NCBI GenBank assembly: GCA_942492065.1
Contig: CALODV010000008.1
Location: forward strand, 1,219,204-1,283,203
Source: G963665815 sp942492065
GTDB lineage: Bacteria > Cloacimonadota > Cloacimonadia > Cloacimonadales > JAIOQZ01
DNA length: 64,000 nt
Direction of reading: 5' to 3'
The position numbers were made by a program, and so were the translations under genes. Below are positions 25,029-35,575 of this stretch, one piece after another; position 1 is the stretch's first letter; each line of letters begins with the position of its first letter. The notes under the pieces were generated by a model. The model did not search any database. It saw nothing but the letters and a program-made list of their open reading frames with translations, and was not told the origin of the DNA.

Positions 25029-26082
25029 TTGATACCCCAATAATGGTATTTTTATTAACTGCTACCGGACTGAAATTGATTGGTATTAAGTCTGATACTT
25101 CCCCTGTCTTATAATCAACGACAAGAAGAAGATTTTCTGATTTGATTTTTTCCTGTGTAAAATACCCAGACCTGTAGTGAATCAGCACTTTATCATTTCC
25201 TTCATCAAGCATAAGTCGATTCAAGCGAGAGAAAAATCCTGGTTTCTTCATCTTATCTCTATTCTCAATTTCATCAAGTCTGATCTCATGGAAGTTATCT
25301 AATTTAATCACACTTACAACATTGAAATCATAATCATAAACATAGAGTTCTGTCCCATAGACACTGGCACATATAATATATTCATCTGTAAAGGCATACT
25401 CTACTTCATCCATTATACCTTGGGAAGCTGTAGATTCACATGCTGCAACTAAAACCAGATTGTATTCCTCTCCTGCTTTCTTCAGATACTTTTCCGCATC
25501 CAGTTTCAGTTCCTTTTTATATTTAAAATAAGGCATAAATCTCTTTCCCAGATGCAATAGTCTGTCTTCAGGATATTCTTCATCAACGATAATCTGTGCA
25601 CATAATGCAATTTTATCTTCAATTGTCTCAGAATGTGCTGTTATATAGTTATGAGCTCCATACAGTACTCCTTTATAAATAGCAAAACTACCATTCAGAT
25701 TGACATCATCACTATCAATGCAATAAATAATTTCGTCTGTGGAAGTCTTAAAAGCTGTTGTTCTGCTTTGCCCTCGCACGTACACTTTGCTGCTGTCAAT
25801 GGCAAGAGAATATGGACCACGCACCCCACCTCTGGCTCTTGATCCATGAATTCCCACAGGCATAATATTCTCACCCTCTTTTACGGAGTAAACACCTTTT
25901 TCTTTATCTTCATTCTGTTGAATGTAATAGATTTTATTATTATGTTTGTCGTAGGAAATTTTCGACTTTTGTTTTGGGTACATTGCAACAGGAAAACCTG
26001 TTTGCTTTTCTTCAATAATTTCAAATCCATTCAAGATTATCGAAAGCATTATAATTGTTATTATAAATAGTAATTTTTTCAT
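24979..26082 (-). CDS. Exported beta-propeller-like protein
   Basis: A 367-aa protein with a signal peptide (MKKLLFIITIIMLSIILNGF). The body has repeated four-strand units with turns: HNNKIYYIQQNEDKEKGVYS, GPYSLAIDSSKVYVRGQSRT, EYAFTDEYIICASVYGTELYVYDYDFNVVS and LLVVDYKTGEVSDLIPINFS. This fits a six-bladed NHL/6-bladed propeller of the Bacteroidetes type. AAGGAGG precedes the ATG. It forms an operon with the CGGC thioredoxin-like lipoprotein. The gene pair is flanked by direct copies of the interspersed repeat at 24.1 and 26.3 kb. A related propeller fragment lies at 20124-20433. Confidence 0.65.
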   Translation of the reverse strand: MKKLLFIITIIMLSIILNGFEIIEEKQTGFPVAMYPKQKSKISYDKHNNKIYYIQQNEDKEKGVYSVKEGENIMPVGIHGSRARGGVRGPYSLAIDSSKVYVRGQSRTTAFKTSTDEIIYCIDSDDVNLNGSFAIYKGVLYGAHNYITAHSETIEDKIALCAQIIVDEEYPEDRLLHLGKRFMPYFKYKKELKLDAEKYLKKAGEEYNLVLVAACESTASQGIMDEVEYAFTDEYIICASVYGTELYVYDYDFNVVSVIKLDNFHEIRLDEIENRDKMKKPGFFSRLNRLMLDEGNDKVLIHYRSGYFTQEKIKSENLLLVVDYKTGEVSDLIPINFSPVAVNKNTIIGVSNENKKTSKIYKYKFKY

Positions 26083-26290
26083 TTTTCCTCCTTAGAGAGA
26101 ATGTTAATCTGTTAACACCAAAATATGTATATTGGAGGAAAGAAATCCTATCTTAGATTGTTCTCCACCCCATATACATTGCCTTCACTATTTCCTTACG
26201 TAAGTGAATTAACGCTTGTAAATAGTTTTTTTTGTCAACCTTTTTTTAATTTTTATTTCATGCTCCTATCTTATATTTACCAAACAACAA

Positions 26291-26660
26291 TAAGCCATAA
26301 TTACCATCCTATGGAGGGGTGCCTGAAAGGCGGGGTGGTCACGATTTAATCTGAGTCGATGGTTACATCTCATTGTCTATAGTTCGACAGGCTCACTATG
26401 AAAATTCTTCCTTTCATGGGTTAAAACAAGTGTCACACAATCAGAAGGTCTTCAATCATTACGAGGTGTTCAACTGAGTCAACCATCCGGTTGTCTCTAC
26501 GCTTGTGGGCAGAGCTACTAAGGCTCGTTCGAATATTGTTCTCCCTGGATATTTGTTAAAAATATCCACAGGGAGATGTCGAGTTTACGAGACAGAGGGT
26601 TCTTGTGAACTTATACGGGCTAAAACGTGTGTCACACCATTCCGAAGGTGTTTATCTCCT
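26291..26660. repeat. Copy 3 of the modular interspersed repeat
   Basis: Same orientation as copy 2 and nearly identical over the first about 145 bases. It then carries CCATCCGGTTGTCTCTACGC (26483-26502) and a stem-loop TCTCCCTGGATATTT-gttaaa-AATATCCACAGGGAGA (26540-26576). This continues into GATGTCGAGTTTACGAGACA and GAGGGTT as in copy 1, and ends with another CCATTCCGAAGGTG. The region 26083-26290 before it shows nothing recognisable. Confidence 0.85.
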
Positions 26661-26715
26661 CAATTCACCTTCTGTGTCTTCCGCTCATTCTGTGGTTTTA
26701 AAAAACATGCAGCCT

Positions 26716-29031
26716 TTAATTCCGAGAAACAGAGAACCTGACTGACGTCTCATTGCCATACTCATCTATCAGACTTAGCGAGTACTTTCCTTCCTGGATA
26801 TCTATTGATATATTGTGAATTGACTTTGTCGTTGATATATACTTTTCATTTAGATACCAGTAGATCTTCGTATCCGGTTTATTGTGGGCGGCTTTCAGAA
26901 TAACCTTCTGGTATTTTCCGGATGCATCCCGTGGGATAAACAGCTCGGTTCCTGCATCAGGATATACAATTTCCAGATGAGGTGTAACTCTTCTTGTTTC
27001 ACAATCAGGATTATGGGCAGGAATAACCGGAACCTCTCTCCCGTTTGCTGCCAGATATTCTATCACATGGGGAGGATACTCCAATACAATTGAATCCTTT
27101 ACATCTTCCCTGTCCCAGCACATCGAACACACCTGATAGCCCTTAGTTTTACTCACGAATATTTTCTTGTGGTACGGGCATGTCGGTAAATGAGGAGCAC
27201 TTACAGGCTTCCACCCGTTTATTGTATGTTTACAATTTTCCCCGGCAGTAAATCCGGTTTCAGCACATAACGTTACCGGTTCGATATCCTGAAGAGGAGT
27301 CTCAAACCATTCTTTTTCATCCTCATCAAGCAGCTCAAACAGTCTGAACATCAACGGACCTGCTGAGGAAGCACCAACAATCTGCGGATTCATTTCTCCT
27401 GTAAAATTACCTGCCCAGACACAAACAGTCCATTTGGGTGTTACTCCTGCTGCCCAGGCATCTCTATGACCATAACTTGTACCGGTTTTCCAGGCAATCT
27501 GTCTTTTTCCGTCAAAAACATCCCAATATCTGTCCGATCCGGTTCTCTTCAGGTCTTTCAGTGTCTCAACGATTAAATAACAAGCACCTTTACTGAGCAG
27601 CTTAACACTCTGCTCGTCTCCCTCATTCTCCAGATAAGCAGCTTTTTTAAACTCACCTGAGTTACCCAGACCGTTATACAATCCTGATAGCTCCAGCAGG
27701 GAAATCTCAGAACCTCCGATAATCAGGGTTAAGCCATAATCATCTGCCGATCTGAAAAGACTTTCGATCCCTGCTCGCTTCAAAAAAGAATAGAAGCTGT
27801 ACAAACCGTATTTCTTCAAAAGTCTGACTGCAGGTACATTTAGAGAGTTGACAAGTGCTTCGGAAGCTCTGACCAGACCGGAAAATGTATGAGAAGCGTT
27901 CTCCGGAGAAAACGTTCCGTAATATGAAGGCACATCATTCATCAGTGTCTCCGGTAATAGTATACCCTGATCAATTGCTGCTGCGTATAAAAACGGCTTT
28001 AACACAGAACCTGTTGAGCGTTGAGCAGTAACCCCGTCAACCTGTCCGTTTACAGATGAATCCCAGAAATCCTGAGAGCCAACCCAGGCACGGATTTTAC
28101 CTGTTTTAGTTTCTGTTATTATTGCAGAGCAGTTCTGAATCCCCAAGTTGTTCAGTTCACCTGCATATTCTTTAACAATGGCTTCAGCTAAAGCCTGTAA
28201 ATGAGAATTCAGCGTTGTTTTCACAACATCTTTATCAGGTGTATTCTGCTTAACGAATCGGGTGAAATGCGGTGCCTTAATATTAAATACAGCAGACTCT
28301 TCCGGGACCGGTTCATTCCTGGCAATATGCAGTTCTCCCTGATCAATCACTTCTGCTGCATGTAGCCGTTCCAGCAAGATGTTTCTTTTTCTGACAAGCA
28401 ATGTATGGTTTTTACCGGGAGTAATAAGACCCGGTGCATTGGGAAGTACAGCCAGTGTTGCAGCTTCTCCCCATGAAAGCTCATTCGGAAGCTTTCTGTA
28501 GTATTTCATACAGGCGGCTTTAAATCCAATTACATTCCCCCCATACGGAGCCCTTTCCAGATACATCCTCAGGATTTCCTGCTTGGAATACAGAATCTCA
28601 AGCTTAATAGCGAGAAGCATTTCACAAAACTTGTTCCAGTAAGAGCGAGGTTTGGGATTGCTGAGACTTACAAGCTGCATAGTAAGAGTACTTCCACCTC
28701 TCACAATCTTATCAGACTTTATGTTGTCGACCAGAGCATTCACAATTGCAACAGGGTTGACCCCCGGGTGATACTTGAAAAAACGGTCTTCGTATTCAGT
28801 TACACATTTGTATAGCTTCTCAGGAATAACAAGCCCCTGATCAGGTGGCAGAAACCACTGCTGATCATCATTCAGGAAGACTCTGAGAATACCACCTTCT
28901 TTATCGCAGATTACTTTGCTGTAGCTCTTCTCCCCCATTTCGGAGGCATCCGGCAGGAAAACAAATAAAAGAAGCACTGCCAGAAGCACTGCAATCAGTA
29001 CTTTCGTTTTCTTGTTAAGAGAGAATCTCAT
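26716..29031 (-). CDS. pbpC: Penicillin-binding protein 1C (bifunctional peptidoglycan synthase)
   Basis: A 771-aa protein, full length for PbpC. It has an N-terminal membrane anchor (KVLIAVLLAVLLLFVFLPD). A GT51 glycosyltransferase domain (about 50-230) carries the ECRR-like EYEDRFFKYHPGVNP and RGGSTLTMQL. A transpeptidase domain (about 290-560) carries the active-site STGSVLKPF (SxxK), SLN in VNSLNVPAV and KTGTS in AWKTGTSYGHRDAW. It ends in a BiPBP_C domain (about 685-771), with Cys pairs before it (CPYHKK, CSMCWDRE). It polymerises and crosslinks peptidoglycan. It starts inside the stop of the A2M gene (ATGA), a pairing well known in bacteria where A2M protects the envelope repaired by PbpC. 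Confidence 0.95.
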   Translation of the reverse strand: MRFSLNKKTKVLIAVLLAVLLLFVFLPDASEMGEKSYSKVICDKEGGILRVFLNDDQQWFLPPDQGLVIPEKLYKCVTEYEDRFFKYHPGVNPVAIVNALVDNIKSDKIVRGGSTLTMQLVSLSNPKPRSYWNKFCEMLLAIKLEILYSKQEILRMYLERAPYGGNVIGFKAACMKYYRKLPNELSWGEAATLAVLPNAPGLITPGKNHTLLVRKRNILLERLHAAEVIDQGELHIARNEPVPEESAVFNIKAPHFTRFVKQNTPDKDVVKTTLNSHLQALAEAIVKEYAGELNNLGIQNCSAIITETKTGKIRAWVGSQDFWDSSVNGQVDGVTAQRSTGSVLKPFLYAAAIDQGILLPETLMNDVPSYYGTFSPENASHTFSGLVRASEALVNSLNVPAVRLLKKYGLYSFYSFLKRAGIESLFRSADDYGLTLIIGGSEISLLELSGLYNGLGNSGEFKKAAYLENEGDEQSVKLLSKGACYLIVETLKDLKRTGSDRYWDVFDGKRQIAWKTGTSYGHRDAWAAGVTPKWTVCVWAGNFTGEMNPQIVGASSAGPLMFRLFELLDEDEKEWFETPLQDIEPVTLCAETGFTAGENCKHTINGWKPVSAPHLPTCPYHKKIFVSKTKGYQVCSMCWDREDVKDSIVLEYPPHVIEYLAANGREVPVIPAHNPDCETRRVTPHLEIVYPDAGTELFIPRDASGKYQKVILKAAHNKPDTKIYWYLNEKYISTTKSIHNISIDIQEGKYSLSLIDEYGNETSVRFSVSRN

Positions 29032-32000
29032 TTCTTCTCTGTTACTGTAACCGGAATCCCTTTTAATACTGCCTTAAATCGATTATCATACATTGCTTCA
29101 ACGTATGTAGGAGGAAGTGTAAATTCTCCGCAGGTTACAGCTCTGACCTTGAAGGTGAAAGTCTTAATGGCAGAACGCCTGTAGTCAAAACCAAAGAACC
29201 ACATAATTTTATCATCTCTGATATCCATATAATCATAGTTCTTTCTTCTGTTAGACTTTTTGCCTGTCAGTCTTTCATTTTCAATTTCCCAGCCTGCCGG
29301 AAGTGCCTGAACCAATGCAATATTGTCTTTAGAGAAATCTGACTGAATCCCTACAGTTATTTCACAGGTTACAACATCTCCCTGCTGAATTGTTCCCGGA
29401 TTAATATATGTACCGGAGCTGTTCTTCCACTTTCTCTTTATAGTCATTCTGTCGCTGATATTCTCAACATTTTCATCTTTGACAACTCCGGACCAGTCCA
29501 GTGTGGCAAAAACAGTTTTCAGCTTTTCGCTGTCTTCAAAATGCACTTTTATTTTCTCACCGAAATGACCGGATAAATCCATAATACTTGTTCTGCCTTC
29601 AACCTTGAGTTTCTTCTTTGATTTGTCTGCGAACTCAACATAGCATGAAAGGGATTTATCTACAGTAAACATATCTTCATTTTTGACATAGTAGTTTCCA
29701 AGTGCAGTCAGTGAATAGCCTAGAGATTGAGTAGAATACCATGTCTTTTCCTTAAGTTTTCCGGCAATAGTATCAAACATTACATAAGCTTCATCAGAAT
29801 CCAGATCTGTCAATGCCAGTAAAGAAAGCCCCTGATCCCTTAAATCACTGCCCCAACTGTATCTGTAGTAGTGTTTGCTGTCCTGTATTTCTATTTTTTC
29901 GTCCAGACGAGTCAGGATAATATCTGAAGTCTTTTTATCTCCTATTCTGCTGTAAGCAGCTGCAAGCAGGAGTTTGTAGGTTCTGTTCAGATGTCCCATA
30001 TAGCTTTCATATATAATATTCATGGATGAAACTTCAGGTTTTTCCGCTAAGGTGAGTAGATACAGCTTCATGACCTGGTAACGAGTATTGTAATGGTTTT
30101 TATCAGCAGCAATAAACCTTCTTGTACCTTTCTGCAGATAGGTAATCACAGTATTAAGCAGTTCTTGAGGCACGTAATAACCTCTCTTCTTAGCTTCCAG
30201 CAGGAAATGTCCGGCATACATTGTTCCCCATCCACTGGCATTTCGACTACCCGGCCAGTAGCTCAGTCCCCCGGAAGGTACCTGAAACCTTTTAAGTCTG
30301 GAAATGGCTGAGTTAATATTTCTATCTATCTGCTTAGTATTATAAGAGTCGGTTTTAACAAACTCACTCAGGTAGAGTTGTGGGAAAACAGATGATGTTG
30401 TCTGCTCAATACAACCATAAGGGTACTTTATCAGCCATTTGATTCTTTTGGAAACATCAAGGTTTTCCAGAGTACTGACAGAAACAATCGCTTCCATTGA
30501 CCCGGAATAACCATCATCAGGAATCGTAAATTCCACAGATGTTCCCTTTTTCAGCTTCTTGTTCTCAGATTTCAGAATCGAAGGGTTGGGAGAGTAAATA
30601 CTCATATCTGTATTTGATTCTGCAGAGTACTTACCAGAAACAGCTTTAACGGTGACATGTGAGTTTCCTGTTATGCTGTCAGATACAGCATCAAATTTCA
30701 CAACAGCCTGACCATTTTTATCAAGTTTGACAGACCTTTTATTTCCAGCCGAAAGTTTTATTCTTTCACCTGCATCAACAGAAACAAGCACTTCGTCAAT
30801 GTCCGTTATATCCTTATCTTTAAAGACTTCCACAGGTATAGTAAATTTGTTGTTCATATTGAGAAAACGCGGTAAAGTAGCTTTCACCATCAGGTCTTCT
30901 TTCACCGGAACAGTCTTTTCTGCTGAGTCATATGATTCTCCGTCTACAAGAACTGCCATTATACGTACAGCTCCAATATATTCCGGCATTGTAAACTCAT
31001 GCACCAGATGTCCATTTTCATCAGTCTCCAGAATTCCGGAAAACATACAGACTGGTTTGAATCTGTCTTTTTGCTCCAGCAGATCGTTCAGTTCTTTACG
31101 TTTTCTCAGGTCTTTTGCCAATCCTGCACCTCTGGCCTCCAGGTCACCACCCACAAGGAATGATTTGTACGGATCCCCCTTAGCTATACCGGAAACGAAA
31201 CCATAATTATCGTAAGACTTCACGGAATGCATTATCTTCCTGTAGAAATAGTTCCACGGATCAGGTGATCTGAAGTTAGTTAGCGACAGAAGGCCTTCAT
31301 CTACTACAGCAATTGTAACCTGAGACTTCTGCTTTCTGTCTGTCTGTAATTCAACCTTGAATTTTTTATTGGACTTAAAGCTCTTTGCTGATGAAATCGT
31401 GATTTTGTTTCTGGTCTTTTCATCAAATACTGAGATTGGTATAACACCATAGGTTCTGACTGGCAAATCATTTTCATTTTCCACCGGCTGAATAACCGAG
31501 ACTGTGCAATAGCCGTTCGGAATCATTGTATCATCTACCCTGAAGCTTATTTCACCTTTACCATTCTTAATAGAAGGTGCATCCCAGTAGGTCTTCAGCA
31601 TTTTACCTTTTGACTCCAGTCCAACGAGTACAACGCTGTTTTCCGGTGCATCGAACTGCACTCTTACCTCTTCACCGGATTTATAAGTTTTCTTGTCTGT
31701 TTTCAAAGCAAGAATCCCATCGTCCATAGCTCCATTTTTCTTAGAACCGTACCAGTAAGGATAAAAATATCTCGCTGCAGTATGACCTTTGGATATATTA
31801 TGAGTCACTTCAATCAGATACTCTCCCCATGTGCTTATATCGACATCTACTTCCAGTGGCTCTGTAGTGGTTTTAAGATTTCTGGAGTATACAAGTGATA
31901 CTTCTTTGTTTGCCTTGTAAGAATTCCTGTTGGTTCTACCTCTTTCATACCACCAGTATCTGCTTTTTCTGTAAATATTCAGAGTCAAGTTCTCACCGGG

Positions 32001-34472
32001 AACTAATTTTCCAGCAGCATCTATCAAAACTACTTTAACTTTGTTTGTTCTTCTTATATGCATATCATCTGCCAGCTTTACTCCCACATAATACTTGTAA
32101 GGATCAATATCCACATAACTTACAGCTTTTGATGCCCTTCCTCCGTTATCAATGACTTCACCTGTGAGCTTTGCAACCAGTGATGTTGAAGCACTACTGA
32201 AATCAGGTATCTTCCAGCTTACTGTCTTATGACCGTCCTTGTCCAGTTTTCCCTTTCCAATTGTGGAGTTCTGTTTTTTGAATGAGGTTGTAACATCATC
32301 AAAAAGGTAACCGGGCAGTGTTTTCACTTCTTTACTCATCTTTGAGATTTCTGCAGAAAGCTTATATCTGAGATTACTGGCAGGGGCACCGAAAAGATAT
32401 TGTGAGTTGACTTTCACAGCAAAAGTTCTGTCATTTTTGCTGATCACATCATCATTTGTTTCGAGCTCAACCTTTAATCTCTCTGCAACAACAGTCTCCA
32501 CCTTGAAGGAATGACTTCCGGATATACCCGCAGATGAATACTTCAGCAGCCAGGTTCCTGTCTGATCATCTCTGGTAGTTGAATAAGCAAATGAGTAAAA
32601 ACCATCCTTACCGGTCTTAAGAGTTTTGGATACTTTCTTCGTACCTTTGGGATTATATATTTCAACATTAACCGGTTGATCTGTCGGAAATGTTCCGTCA
32701 CCGGATCGCAGAATCAGTGAAAAATTAATCTCATCCCCGGGTCTGTACACACCTCTTTCCGTATAGACAAACGAGTTGCCTGCCTTATTTTCTTCCACTC
32801 CTCCAACATCGAATGTAGAAGTATTCCACTGCATGTGATCTGGATAGAGCACTGACACAGAGTTTCTATTCTCTGCTGTAATCACCCTGACATATCTTTC
32901 ATAACTCGACTCATATTCTTTGCCTTCGAGCTTAAACTCAAACATCCCCATTGAATTTGAGACTCCGCTCGCCAGAACAATGTTCTGTCTGTCGAAAACT
33001 TTAACCTGACATCCGTCTTCAGGTTTTCCCGTAAGTAGATTTGTAACAATAACTTTATGTTTGTCTCCGGACTCTCTTTTATATGTCATACCCAGGTCTG
33101 TAATAATAATCGTCTTTGTATCGTTATCCTGTGTAGGATTGTGATTGGTACTGGAAAGATTATCTCTTCCTGAGATGTTTATGGCAAACATCCCTTTTTT
33201 GTTTTCACCAACAATTTTTGATAAATCAAGATCCGTTTCCACCCACTTGTTTTTCTTAGAATTTATTTCAAACTTCTGCTCTAAGGTTTTTCTGGAAAAA
33301 TAGCTATTATTTATACCCCAACGATAAGGCTTAAATCCTTCCTCCTGTATAAAGTGTCCAATATTTTCTTCCTCTATTTTTATCACTTCCACAAAAACTG
33401 ATTTATAATTAACTGATCTGATTCTAATCTTGTTGTTTCCTCTTGTAGTATAAATATTTGAACTCTCAGCAAATGCCATATGTGGGCTGACATCAGAAAT
33501 TTCAACACTTTCTTTATAATCTTTTTCAAGGATATTTCCATGTTTATTACGGATACCTTTTTTCAGAAACAGCTCGTACACTTTACCACTTAAGAGATCA
33601 CCGGTTAGAATGATTCTGTCACTTTGCTTAACCACTGTAACATTAATGTCTTTTTTATCCTGCTTAAGGCTCACATACCCGTCTATCTTCTGGTCAAAAT
33701 CAAGTACCTCAGAAAACAGAACTTCTACTGTCCCCCGGCTTTCTACAAGCTTGGTATATACATTCAGGACCTGCATGGAATGCAGTGAAGCTATATTATA
33801 CTCTTTGCTTATCTCAATTTCGAGAGGTATATACTCATCTGTTATCTCAAGAGAAACAATCTGATTCTTCTTTGTTTTGTTAAAAGCTATAGACTCTATA
33901 ACATATTGCCTTGGTTTCCCGGTGATATCGCCAACAGTGAAACTTAAGTCCTTATTATCTAATTTCACTACAACAGACTTTTTCAGATCCTCAACGGCTA
34001 CTTGCTGCTTGAACTCAACAAGAGCTTTAAAAACAGAGCTTTTACCGAGATTCTCGAATTCAGGTTCAATTACAGTCACCTGATTTCTGAGCAACTTTAC
34101 GGAAATTGCTGCCTGTTCCTGATCACTCATTTTGAATAACTTATTATTGTCGACATAGAGAGTATTTATTCTGGAAAGATTCCTGCCCGAGTGCACGGTT
34201 ATTTCTACTTCATAGTCGTTCAATGCTTTTACAGAGAAATCGATTCTTTTGTTGAAGCTGAAACACTTTTCAAGTTTCTTGTCATCTTTTCGGATTTCCT
34301 CAGGAATAATCTTAGTGAATCTAACCTTAAGAGGTAGTTTTTCATTAAAATTAATTGTGGAATTCGCAACGTATTTCTTGCTTTCAGGCTGCTGTTGAAC
34401 CTCACCCGACTTCTTATTACATGCACTTAGTAAAATTATTAACAGAATAATCAAGACTAATGTTCTTTTCAT
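29028..34472 (-). CDS. Alpha-2-macroglobulin-family lipoprotein
   Basis: A 1,814-aa envelope lipoprotein with the lipobox LLSAC (Cys about 18). It contains successive macroglobulin MG-type beta domains, a bait-region-containing stretch, and the thioester motif CIEQ in YPYGCIEQTTSSVFPQ (about residue 1,270), where Cys and Gln form the reactive thioester. This is followed by the alpha-alpha toroid TED domain (GGLSYWPGSRNASGWGTMYA) and a C-terminal receptor-like domain. Bacterial A2Ms trap attacking proteases by covalent capture. The partner PbpC overlaps by 4 bases, as with E. coli yfhM-pbpC. GGAGGA precedes the ATG. Confidence 0.95.
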   Translation of the reverse strand: MKRTLVLIILLIILLSACNKKSGEVQQQPESKKYVANSTINFNEKLPLKVRFTKIIPEEIRKDDKKLEKCFSFNKRIDFSVKALNDYEVEITVHSGRNLSRINTLYVDNNKLFKMSDQEQAAISVKLLRNQVTVIEPEFENLGKSSVFKALVEFKQQVAVEDLKKSVVVKLDNKDLSFTVGDITGKPRQYVIESIAFNKTKKNQIVSLEITDEYIPLEIEISKEYNIASLHSMQVLNVYTKLVESRGTVEVLFSEVLDFDQKIDGYVSLKQDKKDINVTVVKQSDRIILTGDLLSGKVYELFLKKGIRNKHGNILEKDYKESVEISDVSPHMAFAESSNIYTTRGNNKIRIRSVNYKSVFVEVIKIEEENIGHFIQEEGFKPYRWGINNSYFSRKTLEQKFEINSKKNKWVETDLDLSKIVGENKKGMFAINISGRDNLSSTNHNPTQDNDTKTIIITDLGMTYKRESGDKHKVIVTNLLTGKPEDGCQVKVFDRQNIVLASGVSNSMGMFEFKLEGKEYESSYERYVRVITAENRNSVSVLYPDHMQWNTSTFDVGGVEENKAGNSFVYTERGVYRPGDEINFSLILRSGDGTFPTDQPVNVEIYNPKGTKKVSKTLKTGKDGFYSFAYSTTRDDQTGTWLLKYSSAGISGSHSFKVETVVAERLKVELETNDDVISKNDRTFAVKVNSQYLFGAPASNLRYKLSAEISKMSKEVKTLPGYLFDDVTTSFKKQNSTIGKGKLDKDGHKTVSWKIPDFSSASTSLVAKLTGEVIDNGGRASKAVSYVDIDPYKYYVGVKLADDMHIRRTNKVKVVLIDAAGKLVPGENLTLNIYRKSRYWWYERGRTNRNSYKANKEVSLVYSRNLKTTTEPLEVDVDISTWGEYLIEVTHNISKGHTAARYFYPYWYGSKKNGAMDDGILALKTDKKTYKSGEEVRVQFDAPENSVVLVGLESKGKMLKTYWDAPSIKNGKGEISFRVDDTMIPNGYCTVSVIQPVENENDLPVRTYGVIPISVFDEKTRNKITISSAKSFKSNKKFKVELQTDRKQKSQVTIAVVDEGLLSLTNFRSPDPWNYFYRKIMHSVKSYDNYGFVSGIAKGDPYKSFLVGGDLEARGAGLAKDLRKRKELNDLLEQKDRFKPVCMFSGILETDENGHLVHEFTMPEYIGAVRIMAVLVDGESYDSAEKTVPVKEDLMVKATLPRFLNMNNKFTIPVEVFKDKDITDIDEVLVSVDAGERIKLSAGNKRSVKLDKNGQAVVKFDAVSDSITGNSHVTVKAVSGKYSAESNTDMSIYSPNPSILKSENKKLKKGTSVEFTIPDDGYSGSMEAIVSVSTLENLDVSKRIKWLIKYPYGCIEQTTSSVFPQLYLSEFVKTDSYNTKQIDRNINSAISRLKRFQVPSGGLSYWPGSRNASGWGTMYAGHFLLEAKKRGYYVPQELLNTVITYLQKGTRRFIAADKNHYNTRYQVMKLYLLTLAEKPEVSSMNIIYESYMGHLNRTYKLLLAAAYSRIGDKKTSDIILTRLDEKIEIQDSKHYYRYSWGSDLRDQGLSLLALTDLDSDEAYVMFDTIAGKLKEKTWYSTQSLGYSLTALGNYYVKNEDMFTVDKSLSCYVEFADKSKKKLKVEGRTSIMDLSGHFGEKIKVHFEDSEKLKTVFATLDWSGVVKDENVENISDRMTIKRKWKNSSGTYINPGTIQQGDVVTCEITVGIQSDFSKDNIALVQALPAGWEIENERLTGKKSNRRKNYDYMDIRDDKIMWFFGFDYRRSAIKTFTFKVRAVTCGEFTLPPTYVEAMYDNRFKAVLKGIPVTVTEKK

Positions 34473-34712
34473 TGAAATCCTCCAGAATAAGATTTTCTTA
34501 ACATGCTTTCAGTCCAATGTTAGTCAAGAATAAAATCTGAGCATACAGGAATAATTTAGAAAGCATTAGTCTGGGAACAATTAAGCTATTCAAGTACAGA
34601 TATACGATTTTTCGAGAGCTGCTTTAATGTGAGTTGAAACAACATATTATAACTTGCAGTTTAACAAACTGGAATTATCTTGTCTTAAATTAGTGTTCCT
34701 GATGGAGATAAT

Positions 34713-35462
34713 ATGAGCTCAGTACAAAGTCCAGATATACCTGATAAAATATTAGAAAAATGGCAGGATATCATAGATATAATTGCAAACATACTGAATG
34801 TACCTTCAGGTCTTATTATGAGACTGAAAGATAATAAAATAGAGGTTTTTGTTTCAAGTAATACTTCAGGTAATCCTTATAAACAGGGAGACAGTGAACA
34901 TTTTGAGAACTCCGGGCTTTATTGTGAAAGAGTTATCAATTCATCTGAAATGCTGAAAGTTCCAAATGCATTAAAGAGTGAGGAATGGAAGAGTAATCCA
35001 GATTTAAAGCTGAATATGATCTCCTATCTTGGTTTCCCCCTGAACTTCCCGGATAATAGTCCTTTCGGTACTATTTGCGTTCTGGACAATAAGGAGAATG
35101 AGTATTCAGCCATGTTCATTAAACTGCTGGAAAAATTCAGGAATGTTGTAAATGCCGATCTGGAACTGATTTATGTAAACAGTGAACTTGGTCACGAACA
35201 CAAAAGAATGACTGACTATATTGATGAGGTCAAGATTCTAAGAGGTATGATACCTATCTGTGCCAGATGCAGAAAAATCAAGGATGAGGATGACGGATAC
35301 TGGAAAGAACTTGAGTCATATATAGAAAAGTACTCAGAAGCCTACTTCTCTCACTGTCTTTGCAACGACTGTATGAATGATCTTTATGGTGATCAGAAGT
35401 GGTTCGATAAAATCAGACATAAGTACCCCAGAGGATCATCTGAAAGGAAACATGAGCAATAG
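34713..35462 (+). CDS. GAF-domain sensor protein with C-terminal Cys-rich domain
   Basis: A 249-aa cytoplasmic protein. Residues about 15-155 are a GAF domain (IIDIIANILNVPSGLIMRLK, NSGLYCERVINSSEMLKVPN, ISYLGFPLNFPDNSPFGTIC, VLDNKENEYS). A short helical linker (ELGHEHKRMTDYIDEVKIL) leads to a compact C-terminal domain, RGMIPICARCRKIKDEDDGY to SHCLCNDCMNDLYG, with CxxC and CxxxxC-like pairs. This domain is commonly found at the end of two-component and PAS/GAF proteins and is probably metal-binding. No kinase or cyclase output domain is attached. GGAG precedes the ATG. A decayed paralogue follows at 35576. Confidence 0.85.
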   Translation: MSSVQSPDIPDKILEKWQDIIDIIANILNVPSGLIMRLKDNKIEVFVSSNTSGNPYKQGDSEHFENSGLYCERVINSSEMLKVPNALKSEEWKSNPDLKLNMISYLGFPLNFPDNSPFGTICVLDNKENEYSAMFIKLLEKFRNVVNADLELIYVNSELGHEHKRMTDYIDEVKILRGMIPICARCRKIKDEDDGYWKELESYIEKYSEAYFSHCLCNDCMNDLYGDQKWFDKIRHKYPRGSSERKHEQ

Positions 35463-35575
35463 ATATTATACTTGATTATTTCTCTCTAAAACCTTACTAT
35501 ACCGACAATTACACATAATTTGTATTATTTTTGCATTTAGTTATAGTATATAACAACTTTTTTCAGGGAGTTAAG

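Noticed and set aside
26505..26741. Open frame within the repeat region
   Set aside because: It runs through repeat modules and the antisense of pbpC, without a ribosome site or protein-like sequence.
30093..31206. Long open frames antisense to the A2M gene
   Set aside because: They are mirror frames of a well-supported 1,814-codon gene and lack start signals.
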